A stretch of DNA of 35,193 nt from Cytophagales bacterium (lineage in GTDB: Bacteria > Bacteroidota > Bacteroidia > Cytophagales > Cyclobacteriaceae), in NCBI GenBank assembly GCA_025359125.1, contig JANYHI010000044.1:1-35193 (forward strand), in the 5' to 3' direction. Each line of letters starts with the position of its first letter. Positions within the stretch are counted from its first letter, which is position 1. This document shows, piece after piece, positions 22,595 to 30,980 of the stretch. The notes below the pieces were generated by a model, which made no database searches, was not told the DNA's origin, and saw only the letters and a list, made by a program, of their open reading frames with translations. A program made the translations under genes and the position numbers.

Positions 22595-24058
22595 ATGAAC
22601 CGATTTTCCATTTTACTAATTGTTTTAACCTTTTCAATCGCTGGCTATTCACAATCTTCCTATAAGTTAGATTTTAAAATGAAAGGGTGGAAAGACACCA
22701 CCGTTTACCTTGGAAGTTATTATGGCGAAAGCACTGTAATAAGAGACACTGCTAAAACTAAAAACGGTGCTTTTTATTTTGATGGCAAAAAACCATTGCC
22801 CGAAGGAGTCTACTACCTAGTATTGAATAAGAATAAGTTGTTTGATTTTGTAGTGGGCAAAAATCAATTCTTCGGCATGGAAACAAATGCGAGCGACTAT
22901 CTTAGAATTGATGAGTACATTAAAAATATGCAGGTGAAAGGAGATGGTGATAATCAGTTATTTTTTGAAAACCTCCATTTTATTGGTGACCAGAGCAAAG
23001 AAGCCGATCCTCTTGTTAAAACATTGCGAGACAGCACGCTTAGCGAAGATCAAAAGAAATCTGCAAGAGAAGCATTTGCTAAAATCAATGAAAAAGTAAT
23101 GAACTTCCAAAATCAGTTGATTGAGAAAAATCCAACAACGATGACGGCCAGACTCTTGAATGTTACCCGAGCCATTCAAGTTCCTGATCCTCCAAAAAAA
23201 TCAGATGGCTCAATCGATTCTACTTTTCAACTGAGATATTATAGAGAGCATTTTTTCGATCATCTGGATTTAGCAGATGATGCCATGATTCACTTGCCCC
23301 GTCCTTTCTATCAGGAAAAGGTAAAAGAGTATTTAGAAAAACTTTTTGTGCCATCTCCTGATTCTATTACGAAAGCAATTGTGGGGATAATCGAAAAAAC
23401 TAAAAAAAATCAAGAGACCTATAAATATCTTACTTATAGCTGCATGGTTCTGTATCAGGCACCTGAAATTATGGGGTTAGATGAGGTGTTTGTGCAGTTG
23501 AATGATAAATTCTTTTCGTCTGGGGCGATGGATTTTTGGGCCACCGCATCTGTGAAGAAAAGTTTGAAAGACTATGCTGATAAAATCAGAACGAGTATGA
23601 TTGGCGGAACAGGCGCGAACCTGATTATGCAAGATGAAAAACTGCAACCTCGTTCGATGTATGACATCAAAAATAAATACACTATACTCTTCATCTTCGA
23701 TCCGGATTGCGGGCATTGCCGCGAAGAAACTCCGAAGCTGGTAGAATTTTATAACAAGAGTAAAGCGAAATACAACTTCGAAGTATTTGCCGTTGCTGCC
23801 GATACCAGCATGGTAAAGATGAAAAATTTTATTAAAGAATTTAAAACACCTTGGATTACTGTAAATGGCCCACGTACTTATTTAAAAGAACATTATTCAA
23901 AATTGTATCATTCCGAAACCACGCCAACCATTTATATTTTAGATAGCAAGAAAAAAATTATTGCCAAAAAACTACCTGTCAAGCAATTAGATGATTTTTT
24001 TGCCAAGCATGAGAAGTTTGAAAAACTAAAAAAAGCGCAGCTGGGAAAAGGTTCTTAG
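22595..24058 (+). CDS. secreted thioredoxin-fold protein (DUF4369/TlpA-like)
   Basis: The protein has 487 residues from the ATG at 22595, chosen because it opens a clean signal peptide (NRFSILLIVLTFSIAGYSQ); an in-frame ATG 33 bp upstream would add a polar extension. The N-terminal about 100 residues form a DUF4369-like beta domain (KDTTVYLGSYYGESTVIRDT), the middle is helical, and a C-terminal thioredoxin domain starts near residue 355 with FIFDPDCGHCREETPKL, redox pair Cys372 and Cys375. The cis-Pro loop is TTPTIYIL. Such proteins act in periplasmic disulfide or cytochrome-maturation chemistry. No cytochrome genes are adjacent, so the partner is unknown. Confidence 0.85.
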   Translation: MNRFSILLIVLTFSIAGYSQSSYKLDFKMKGWKDTTVYLGSYYGESTVIRDTAKTKNGAFYFDGKKPLPEGVYYLVLNKNKLFDFVVGKNQFFGMETNASDYLRIDEYIKNMQVKGDGDNQLFFENLHFIGDQSKEADPLVKTLRDSTLSEDQKKSAREAFAKINEKVMNFQNQLIEKNPTTMTARLLNVTRAIQVPDPPKKSDGSIDSTFQLRYYREHFFDHLDLADDAMIHLPRPFYQEKVKEYLEKLFVPSPDSITKAIVGIIEKTKKNQETYKYLTYSCMVLYQAPEIMGLDEVFVQLNDKFFSSGAMDFWATASVKKSLKDYADKIRTSMIGGTGANLIMQDEKLQPRSMYDIKNKYTILFIFDPDCGHCREETPKLVEFYNKSKAKYNFEVFAVAADTSMVKMKNFIKEFKTPWITVNGPRTYLKEHYSKLYHSETTPTIYILDSKKKIIAKKLPVKQLDDFFAKHEKFEKLKKAQLGKGS

Positions 24059-24160
24059 CACAGAAATAATGTGAATTCACAAAAGTTTTGAGGGGACTGT
24101 GCAACTATTTGTGCCAATGAGAGTATCTACTATTAATTAATATTAATAAAAAAAGATACT

Positions 24161-24628
24161 ATGGCACTGATGGATGCATTATTTGGCAAAAAGAAGAAAG
24201 AATTTAAAGCTGCTTGCCAAATTACCAAAGAACCGATTGAGAAGGGCTGTGGTTATTTATTAACCACTTCGCAAATTATTACCTCCAAAAAATATTGGGA
24301 TATGGTGATGACAGAGCCTGAAACCATGTCGTACACGATTTCTCATTTCAACAATCAATCCACCGGCACACAGATGCGTAGTATGATTTTTGAAAAATAT
24401 GCCACCGTTGGCAAGCCCTGGATTATATCAGACTCTATTATTAATTATTTTGAAGTAGATAAGACTTCGGCAAAAGATAACGCCAAAAAATGGTGGGATA
24501 GCGATGGCAACTTTACACCTGTTCAAACCGGACCTGCTAATAAAAATTTAGAATCTGATTCTTATAAAAGTGCCAGAGACTATGCCGTGCTGGAGGCAGG
24601 AAGAAGTAAAGCAAAAATGGCGAGCTAG
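24161..24628 (+). CDS. conserved-looking protein of unknown function
   Basis: The protein has 155 residues, no signal peptide and no membrane segment. It opens MALMDALFGKKKKEFKAACQ, and shows GCGYLLTTSQIITSKKYW, then WIISDSIINYFEVDK and a double-Trp KKWWDSDGNF segment. Two cysteines (in AACQIT and EKGCGYLL) are spaced 12 apart, too far for a simple zinc knuckle alone. I do not recognise the family. The 102-bp gap before it holds nothing identifiable. Its TAG stop shares the palindrome CTAG with the stop of the convergent polyprenyl synthase gene. Confidence 0.75.
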   Translation: MALMDALFGKKKKEFKAACQITKEPIEKGCGYLLTTSQIITSKKYWDMVMTEPETMSYTISHFNNQSTGTQMRSMIFEKYATVGKPWIISDSIINYFEVDKTSAKDNAKKWWDSDGNFTPVQTGPANKNLESDSYKSARDYAVLEAGRSKAKMAS

Positions 24629-25599
24629 TTTTTGCGCTGAACGGTAAATTGCACCAGATCACGCAATGATTTCTTGTAAGGCGAGTCGGGGAAAGTAGAA
24701 AGTATTTCCAATGCTTGAGTATAGTATCTCTCCATAGCCTTGTTCGCATATTCAATACCACCCGAATTTTTAACAAATTCAATTACCTCTTTTACTTTTT
24801 TAGGTTTTTCGCTATCGTTTTTGATGATAGATATAATTCGTCTTTTCTCAAACCAACCCGTCTTAGATAAAGCATAGATCAACGGAAGCGTCATCTTTTT
24901 TTCTTTAATGTCAATGCCGAGCGGCTTTCCTATCTCATCTTCACCATAGTCGAAAAGATCGTCTTTAATCTGAAATGCCATCCCAACTTTTTCACCAAAT
25001 AATTGCATTCTAGTAACAAGTTCTACGGAAGATCCAACCGAACTTGCCCCCACTCCACAACATGATGCAATTAAAGAAGCCGTCTTTTGCCGGATGATTT
25101 CATAGTAAATCTCCTCGTCAATATCCAGTTGCCGTGCTTTTTCCATCTGTAATAATTCTCCCTCGCTCATTTGCTGCACGGCTGTATTAACAATGCTTAA
25201 CAAATGAAAATCTTTATTATCGAGAGAAAGAGCCATGCCGCGTGATAATAAAAAATCTCCGACCAAAACAGCAATTTTATTTTTCCACAACGCATTGACA
25301 GAAAAAAAACCTCGTCTGTAGTTTGAGTCATCTACCACATCATCATGCACCAAAGTAGCGGTGTGTAAAAGTTCAATCAAACTGGCTCCTCTAAAAGTTG
25401 AATCGTTGATGGTTCCGCAGGTGCCGGCACTTAAAAAGACAAAGAGCGGGCGCATTTGCTTGCCCTTTCTTTTTACAATGTAGTTCATGATTTTGTCCAA
25501 CAACAAAACCTTCGTTTTCATGGCAGCTCGAAACTTAGGTTCGAACTCGTCCATTTCGCGAGCAACAGGCGCCTTGATTGTATCTAAAGACAAAGACAT
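24625..25599 (-). CDS. long-chain polyprenyl diphosphate synthase
   Basis: The protein has 324 residues from the ATG at 25599 (MSLSLDTIKAPVAREMDEFE); a frame reaching 25671 has no family support. The first aspartate-rich motif is DDVVD at 86-90 in LVHDDVVDDSNYRRG and the second is DDLFD in QIKDDLFDYGED, both needed to hold magnesium and the allylic diphosphate. GKQMRPLFVFLSA and the EGELLQMEKA segment are further trans-prenyltransferase features. The type fits octaprenyl/heptaprenyl synthases that make the side chain of menaquinone; chain length cannot be set from sequence alone. It is divergent from the MscS gene with a 7-nt-period repeat between. Confidence 0.9.
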   Translation of the reverse strand: MSLSLDTIKAPVAREMDEFEPKFRAAMKTKVLLLDKIMNYIVKRKGKQMRPLFVFLSAGTCGTINDSTFRGASLIELLHTATLVHDDVVDDSNYRRGFFSVNALWKNKIAVLVGDFLLSRGMALSLDNKDFHLLSIVNTAVQQMSEGELLQMEKARQLDIDEEIYYEIIRQKTASLIASCCGVGASSVGSSVELVTRMQLFGEKVGMAFQIKDDLFDYGEDEIGKPLGIDIKEKKMTLPLIYALSKTGWFEKRRIISIIKNDSEKPKKVKEVIEFVKNSGGIEYANKAMERYYTQALEILSTFPDSPYKKSLRDLVQFTVQRKN

Positions 25600-25672
25600 C
25601 AGTGCAATAATACGGAAAAGTCGATAGTGGATTGTCAATACTTGATAGCCCTGAATAAAAAGTTTAAACAAA

Positions 25673-25714
25673 AACTATCGTCTATAGACTGTTGACTATA
25701 GACTATTTACTATT
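25673..25714. repeat. 7-nt-period repeat element before the MscS gene
   Basis: Six 7-nt steps with ACT or TCT in phase: AACTATC (25673), GTCTATA, GACTGTT, GACTATA (25694), GACTATT and TACTATT (25708). It ends 9 bp before the start codon at 25724. Confidence 0.7.
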
Positions 25715-25723
25715 TTCGAAGCT

Positions 25724-26566
25724 ATGATATCGATGGATAAGTTTTGGGAACAAGTAATCTTTAGCGCTTCCGTATTGGTGGTGATGTTTATTATTTCTAG
25801 GATTCTTAGATTTTTGGTGGGTAGGTTTTTTAAAGGAGCCGCCAGAAAATTAAAGGTAGACCCTACGCGATACAATTTCTTTAAAAATGCAGTAGATATG
25901 ATTCTACTGTTTGTTGCCCTAACTGTAATTTTTAGATCTATCCCTTCGTTGCGTACAGTTGGTACTACCCTATTAACAGGTGCCGGTGTGTTAGCTGCCA
26001 TAGTTGGTTTTGCCTCGCAAGCGGCTTTCTCTAATATTATAAGCGGTTTCTTTTTAGTAATATTCAAACCGTTTAGTGTGGGCGACAGGGTAAAAATTGG
26101 CCAGCTTTATACGGGAGATGTAGAAGACATTAATTTACGACATACGATTATTAAAGATTTTGAAAACCGCAGAGTGATTATTCCCAACAGTGTAATCAGC
26201 AACGAAACCATCATCAACTCTACTATTACAGACGAGAAGATGTGCATGTTCATTGAAGTGGCTATCTCGCTCGATTCAAATATTGACAAGGCAATTGAAA
26301 TCATTCAACAAGAAGCCGTTAAGCATAAGTACTATATTGACAATCGGAATGAACTGGAAAAAACTAGAGGCGAGCACAGCGTAATGGTTCGTGTAATGAC
26401 ATTCCTTGATTCGGGCATTCATTTAAGAGCTTCTGTATGGGCGAAAGACCCCACAGACGGCTTTGATTTAAAATGCGATTTAAATAAATCGATAAAGGAA
26501 AGGTTTGATGTATCGGGTATTAAATTAGCAAACCTTCATCACTTATTGGTGATGAAAAATTTATAG
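25724..26566 (+). CDS. MscS-family mechanosensitive channel
   Basis: The protein has 280 residues with three N-terminal membrane helices (about 8-27, 55-75 and 85-115). The third is the pore helix, with the glycine/alanine-rich stretch GAGVLAAIVGFASQAAFSNI that lines the MscS pore, followed by the beta domain signature FKPFSVGDRVKIG, NLRHTIIKDFENRRVIIPNS and NETIIN. MscS channels open under membrane tension to release solutes in osmotic downshock. A second ATG at 25733 is an equally possible start. The CorA gene follows after 5 bp, so the two are one transcript. Confidence 0.93.
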   Translation: MISMDKFWEQVIFSASVLVVMFIISRILRFLVGRFFKGAARKLKVDPTRYNFFKNAVDMILLFVALTVIFRSIPSLRTVGTTLLTGAGVLAAIVGFASQAAFSNIISGFFLVIFKPFSVGDRVKIGQLYTGDVEDINLRHTIIKDFENRRVIIPNSVISNETIINSTITDEKMCMFIEVAISLDSNIDKAIEIIQQEAVKHKYYIDNRNELEKTRGEHSVMVRVMTFLDSGIHLRASVWAKDPTDGFDLKCDLNKSIKERFDVSGIKLANLHHLLVMKNL

Positions 26567-26571
26567 ACTAA

Positions 26572-27618
26572 ATGGCGCGCAAGAAAAAATTAATTCCAAA
26601 CGAGACCCCACTCTCCGCCCAGAGTAAAGTTATTCTAGAGTTAATCCAGTATAACGAAAAAGAATATGCTAAGTATGAAGACCTACCCATTGCAGAGTTG
26701 ATCGCCAATATTAAAGCAGACCAAGTCAATTGGGTAAACTTAGATGGGCTTGAGGAGAAATCAATCGTTCAAAAAATAGCTGATCACTTTTGTTTGCACA
26801 CATTGCTAGTAGAAGATATTACTAGCGATCATCAGCCCAAAGTAGAAGAGTACGATGATTATCTTTTCTTCACCCTTAAAATGCTTTATCGGATAGAAGA
26901 AAATAAAATTGATTATGAGCAAATAAGTTTCGTTTTGGGGAAAGACTATTTACTTTCTTTTCAGGAAAAGGAAGGAGATTTATTTGGGCAATTGCGCGAG
27001 CGAATCAGGCTGGATCAAGGAAGAGTACGAAAGAAAAAAGCGGATTATTTACTGTATCGCGTTATCGATATTATAGTAGATAATTACTACAATGTGCTAG
27101 ATGCTATTGGCCAGCAGATTGAAACTATAGAGGAGGAGATCTATAAAAACTCATCTGAAAAGCAATTTAAAAACATTCAAAAACTAAAGAAAGAATTAAT
27201 TTTCTTGAGAAAGGCATTGTATCCATTGCGCGATGCCATGAGCAAAATCATAAAAGATGAAAGTGGATTTATTGATGGATCTAACCATCGATACTATGCT
27301 GATGTGTATGACCATGTAGTTCACTTGATCGATTCACTCGACACCTACAAAGATTTAACTTCTGGACTGATGGATATTTACATTAATACACTCAACACCC
27401 GAATGAATGAGGTAATGAAAGTACTGACGGTGATCTCCACCATATTTATGCCTTTAACTTTTATTGTAGGTGTATACGGAATGAATTTCAATACTGAAAA
27501 AGGTTCCTTAAACATGCCCGAGTTAAATTCTCCGTATGGCTATCCAATAGTAATGGGATTTATGGCCATTATTGTGATTGTTATGATCCGCTATTTTAAA
27601 TACAAAAAATGGTTTTAA
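26572..27618 (+). CDS. corA: CorA-family magnesium/cobalt transporter
   Basis: The protein has 348 residues. A large cytoplasmic N-terminal domain ends in a long stalk helix (TRMNEVMKVLTVISTIFMPL), followed by two membrane helices at the C-terminus. The pore signature GMN is at 303-305 (VGVYGMNFN), and the second helix ends in a basic YFKYKKWF tail, as in CorA. The pentameric family takes up Mg2+ (also Co2+, Ni2+) driven by membrane potential. It lies 5 bp after the MscS gene and 28 bp before the antiporter. There is no room for a Mg2+-sensing leader, so any control must act from the MscS promoter. Confidence 0.94.
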   Translation: MARKKKLIPNETPLSAQSKVILELIQYNEKEYAKYEDLPIAELIANIKADQVNWVNLDGLEEKSIVQKIADHFCLHTLLVEDITSDHQPKVEEYDDYLFFTLKMLYRIEENKIDYEQISFVLGKDYLLSFQEKEGDLFGQLRERIRLDQGRVRKKKADYLLYRVIDIIVDNYYNVLDAIGQQIETIEEEIYKNSSEKQFKNIQKLKKELIFLRKALYPLRDAMSKIIKDESGFIDGSNHRYYADVYDHVVHLIDSLDTYKDLTSGLMDIYINTLNTRMNEVMKVLTVISTIFMPLTFIVGVYGMNFNTEKGSLNMPELNSPYGYPIVMGFMAIIVIVMIRYFKYKKWF

Positions 27619-27646
27619 CTTTCCGCACCTAAACCCTCTACTCTAT

Positions 27647-28663
27647 ATGCTTATCCCTATTCTACTTCTGCTTGCCGGATTTGGAGTGCTCATTAAAGGA
27701 GCTGATTTCCTTGTAAATGGTGCCTCCTCGGCAGCCAAAAAATATGGCATTTCTAATCTAGCTATTGGATTGACGGTGGTTGCTTTTGGAACCTCTATGC
27801 CTGAATTAATTGTAAGTCTTCTATCTGCCTTAGATGGAAAAAATGATGCTTCCTTTGGTAACGTCATCGGAAGTAATAATTTCAATCTGTTATTTATTTT
27901 GGGGATTGCCGGCTTGATCTATCCATTAGTAGTGCAAAAGAACACAGTAAAGTATGAAGTGCCTCTTTCATTATTGGCAGCGGGTATTCTTTTTCTTTTA
28001 GTAAACGATACCATGCTTTGGGGCAGCACTCCAATTGAAGTAACGAAAGCAGACGGTGGCAATAGCACTTATCAAGGTATGCTAAGCAGAGTAGATAGTA
28101 TTATCCTTCTTGTTCTATTTGTAGGATTCCTTTTCTACATATACAAAACCATGAGTCACACAACTGATTTAGAAGAAGGTGAACCCATTAAGATTTATAG
28201 CATGCCACTTTCTATCGGTATGGCTGTGGTTGGGTTAGTAATGCTGATTGGCGGTGGAGAATTAGTGGTGGACAGCGCGGTTAAAATTGCGCATCACTTT
28301 GGCCTATCAGAAAAATTAATTGGATTAACCATTCTTGCTGCCGGCACTTCATTGCCTGAACTTGCTACATCTTGTGTGGCTGCCTACCGAAGGAATACAG
28401 ACATCGCTATTGGTAATGTTGTCGGCTCAAATATATTCAACATATTTTTCATTTTGGGTGTAACAGGTGTAATTAACCCAATGCCATACAATGCAGCCTT
28501 AAATTTTGACATCATGGTGTTGATGGGGTCAACCGTTATTCTAATGATTTTTATGTTTACACTCAATACCCGTAAACTAGACAGATGGGAAGCTGCGATG
28601 CTACTTTTAGGCTATGTAGTTTATACAGTATATTTGATTGGCATGGATAACGGAAGCGTTTAA
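27647..28663 (+). CDS. calcium/sodium antiporter (CaCA family, YrbG-like)
   Basis: The protein has 338 residues with about ten membrane helices arranged as two inverted halves. Each half has the alpha repeat: FGTSMPELIVSL with FGNVIGSNNFNLL in the first, and AGTSLPELATSC with IGNVVGSNIFNI in the second; the acidic residues in PEL bind the cation. The family exchanges Ca2+ for Na+ or H+ across the inner membrane. It is the third gene in a tight ion-transport unit and is followed by a two-way terminator. Confidence 0.93.
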   Translation: MLIPILLLLAGFGVLIKGADFLVNGASSAAKKYGISNLAIGLTVVAFGTSMPELIVSLLSALDGKNDASFGNVIGSNNFNLLFILGIAGLIYPLVVQKNTVKYEVPLSLLAAGILFLLVNDTMLWGSTPIEVTKADGGNSTYQGMLSRVDSIILLVLFVGFLFYIYKTMSHTTDLEEGEPIKIYSMPLSIGMAVVGLVMLIGGGELVVDSAVKIAHHFGLSEKLIGLTILAAGTSLPELATSCVAAYRRNTDIAIGNVVGSNIFNIFFILGVTGVINPMPYNAALNFDIMVLMGSTVILMIFMFTLNTRKLDRWEAAMLLLGYVVYTVYLIGMDNGSV

Positions 28664-28682
28664 ATCTTTCCTTACCGAATAA

Positions 28683-28714
28683 AAAAGTCCTGGTCTTTAC
28701 AGACCGGGACTTTT
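28683..28714. terminator. bidirectional terminator between antiporter and lipoprotein genes
   Basis: A 14-bp stem (28683-28696 with 28701-28714, one G-T wobble) closes a TTAC loop, with A and T runs at its ends. It can end transcripts from both the plus-strand antiporter and the minus-strand lipoprotein gene. Confidence 0.9.
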
Positions 28715-28738
28715 ACTTTTTATACTTCCCATTAAACT

Positions 28739-29482
28739 CTAAATCTTTTTCTCAAGAGCAGTAATCTTTGCTTGGGCTTCTTGCTTTCCTAAAGAAAGTG
28801 CTTTCTTATACAGTTCTATTGCTTCCTTATATGTTTCTTTCTTCTTTTTAGGCGCAAGCTTAGTACGATTAGCTGCTTCCTCTACGGCCTGCCCTCTTGC
28901 AAAGTAAGAATCACCTTCGCTCATTTTGCTTTGCACCATTATCTCCTGAACGCGCGCTTCAATCAAAGCAAGTTCTTGTTGTTTAGCCGTAATCTGAGAC
29001 TCTTTGTCGGCCAACTCCGCCTCTTGAAGGCCTACTGTAGTAATCAAATTTGCATTCTCATTTCCTAAGCTCGCCACTAAATCTTGAAGCTTGGTAATCT
29101 CCGCATTCTTCAATTCTAAGTCCGCCTTCAACTTTTTAATGGTTGCTGCATAGGTATTGGCATTGCCTTTTGATTTCTTTAATGCCTGCTCCAAATCAGT
29201 GATTTTACTCTGGGTATCTTTCACATAGTTATTAATGTCCTTCATCCGACTTTTATAATTGTCGTATGTAGTGCCTTCCACCATGTTTACACGTAGCAGT
29301 TGACGATTGGCATCAATAGAATCCATCAACACTCCTACCTCTTGAAGCGTGGTAGCAAATTGTTGACTAGTCTGAAGCTCTGTCTTTAATGAATCAACTT
29401 GAGATTGCAATTTTTCAGAGTTGCCTCCGCAACTTGCCATAACAGCGCCAAAAGACGCTACAAACAAAAATCTTTTTACCAT
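28739..29482 (-). CDS. coiled-coil lipoprotein
   Basis: The protein has 247 residues. The signal peptide VKRFLFVASFGAVMASCGGN ends at a lipobox with Cys18. Residues about 22-190 form a long coiled coil rich in Gln, Glu, Lys and Leu (SEKLQSQVDSLKTELQ, and ITKLQDLVASLGNENANL). The last about 50 residues resemble one TPR-like unit (KKKETYKEAIELYKKALSLG). It is probably attached to the outer or inner membrane facing the periplasm. No enzymatic motif is seen and I cannot name a family. A short 7-nt-period stretch (ACAGTTG, TTAGTTT, TAAAGTC from 29483) directly abuts its start codon. Confidence 0.82.
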   Translation of the reverse strand: MVKRFLFVASFGAVMASCGGNSEKLQSQVDSLKTELQTSQQFATTLQEVGVLMDSIDANRQLLRVNMVEGTTYDNYKSRMKDINNYVKDTQSKITDLEQALKKSKGNANTYAATIKKLKADLELKNAEITKLQDLVASLGNENANLITTVGLQEAELADKESQITAKQQELALIEARVQEIMVQSKMSEGDSYFARGQAVEEAANRTKLAPKKKKETYKEAIELYKKALSLGKQEAQAKITALEKKI

Positions 29483-29620
29483 ACAGTTGTTAGTTTTAAA
29501 GTCTAAAATTACACCTAGAATTACTGGTTTTATGCAAGAACAAAATATTTTTTAAAAAGACTTTAAATCATTCGCTATCCTGTAAATTGCGGCCGTTTTA
29601 GGCAAAGATTATACGTTTAA

Positions 29621-30967
29621 ATGCCCAAATTAATTACCACGCGCACGCGTATTGCAGACTTGGGCAAACCTCGAGTAATTGTTATCGGAGGCGGTTTTGG
29701 AGGTCTGGAGGTTGTAAAGCACTTAAAAGGTGCCAGCGTGCAAACCGTATTATTCGATAAATACAATCACCACACTTTTCAGCCCTTACTTTATCAAGTT
29801 GCCACATCCGGGCTTGAAACCAGTGCGATTGTTGCCCCTTTCAGAAAACTTTTTGCTAAACGAAACGATTTCTACTTTCGATTAGGTGAGGTTACAAAAA
29901 TTCGCCCCGAAGAAAATTTTATTGAGACTTCAATAGGAGAAGTTAAATACGACTACCTCGTGATTGCCAGCGGTGCTGTAACCAATTACTATAACATGGA
30001 TGAAGTAGAGAAGAACTCTTCTTGCATGAAAACTATTGTAGATGCCACCAAGATCAGAAATAAAATTATTCGCCAGTTAGAATACGCACTCTTAACTGAC
30101 GATACAGAGACCATGAACAGTCTGATGGATTTTGTAGTAGTAGGGGGTGGGCCAACCGGTGTTGAACTTTGTGGCGCGTTGAGTGAGTTGAAGAGAAATG
30201 TATTCCCAAAAGATTACAAAGAATTAGACATGCGCGAGATGGATATTCACCTAGTAGAGGCCTCGCCTAGGTTGCTAAATGGAATGTCGGAACAAGCGAG
30301 TAAAAAAGCATTTGAATTTTTAACTGAGATGGGTGTAAAAGTCCATGTGAATACCGCAGTGAAATCGTACGATGGAAACGAAGCAAATTTAAGCACGGGA
30401 GAAAAATTATTTTCCAGAACATTAATTTGGGCTGCTGGTGTAAAAGGAAATCCGATTAATGGCGTAAATCCAGAATCCATTTCCCCAAAAGGAAATCGGG
30501 TGATGGTAAATGAATTCAATCAGGTAAAAGGACACCAGAATATTTTTGCCATTGGCGATGTAGCCGTAATGGAAGGAGACGAAAAATTTCCGAAAGGCCA
30601 TCCGATGATGGCACCACCCGCGCAGCAACAAGGAAGTCTGGTTGCAAAAAATATTAAACAGTTAATTGCTAAAAAATCCATCAAGCCTTTTCGCTATTTC
30701 GATAAAGGATCAATGGCTACAATCGGAAGGAACAAAGCGGTGGTAGACATGAAAGGTGGAATACGCTTTCAGGGAGCCTTCGCTTGGTACGTTTGGATGT
30801 TTGTGCACTTGATGTCACTTGTTGGATTTAGAAATAAAGTCTTCACTTTTTTAAGCTGGATGTGGAATTACTTTTCCTATGATAGAAGTAATCGATTGAT
30901 CATCGGAAGAAATGAAGATGTTTCCACCTTAGTTGAAGAATATAAATCAAAAGAAAATCCTCTTTGA
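29621..30967 (+). CDS. ndh: type II NADH dehydrogenase (Ndh-2)
   Basis: The protein has 448 residues with two nucleotide-binding folds: GGGFGGLE at 23-30 for FAD and VVVGGGPTGVELCG near residue 175 for NADH. FDKYNHHTFQPLLYQVATSGLE is the quinone/FAD-binding segment typical of Ndh-2, and IFAIGDVAVMEG with MAPPAQQQG closes the FAD site. A C-terminal amphipathic/hydrophobic stretch (FAWYVWMFVHLMSLVGF) attaches it to the membrane face. The enzyme passes electrons from NADH to menaquinone without pumping protons. The Kup gene starts 13 bp later. Confidence 0.92.
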   Translation: MPKLITTRTRIADLGKPRVIVIGGGFGGLEVVKHLKGASVQTVLFDKYNHHTFQPLLYQVATSGLETSAIVAPFRKLFAKRNDFYFRLGEVTKIRPEENFIETSIGEVKYDYLVIASGAVTNYYNMDEVEKNSSCMKTIVDATKIRNKIIRQLEYALLTDDTETMNSLMDFVVVGGGPTGVELCGALSELKRNVFPKDYKELDMREMDIHLVEASPRLLNGMSEQASKKAFEFLTEMGVKVHVNTAVKSYDGNEANLSTGEKLFSRTLIWAAGVKGNPINGVNPESISPKGNRVMVNEFNQVKGHQNIFAIGDVAVMEGDEKFPKGHPMMAPPAQQQGSLVAKNIKQLIAKKSIKPFRYFDKGSMATIGRNKAVVDMKGGIRFQGAFAWYVWMFVHLMSLVGFRNKVFTFLSWMWNYFSYDRSNRLIIGRNEDVSTLVEEYKSKENPL

Positions 30968-30980
30968 GGCAATAGTATAA

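Noticed and set aside
26500-26575. Mg2+ riboswitch ahead of corA
   Set aside because: Only 5 bp separate the MscS stop and the corA start, leaving no leader.
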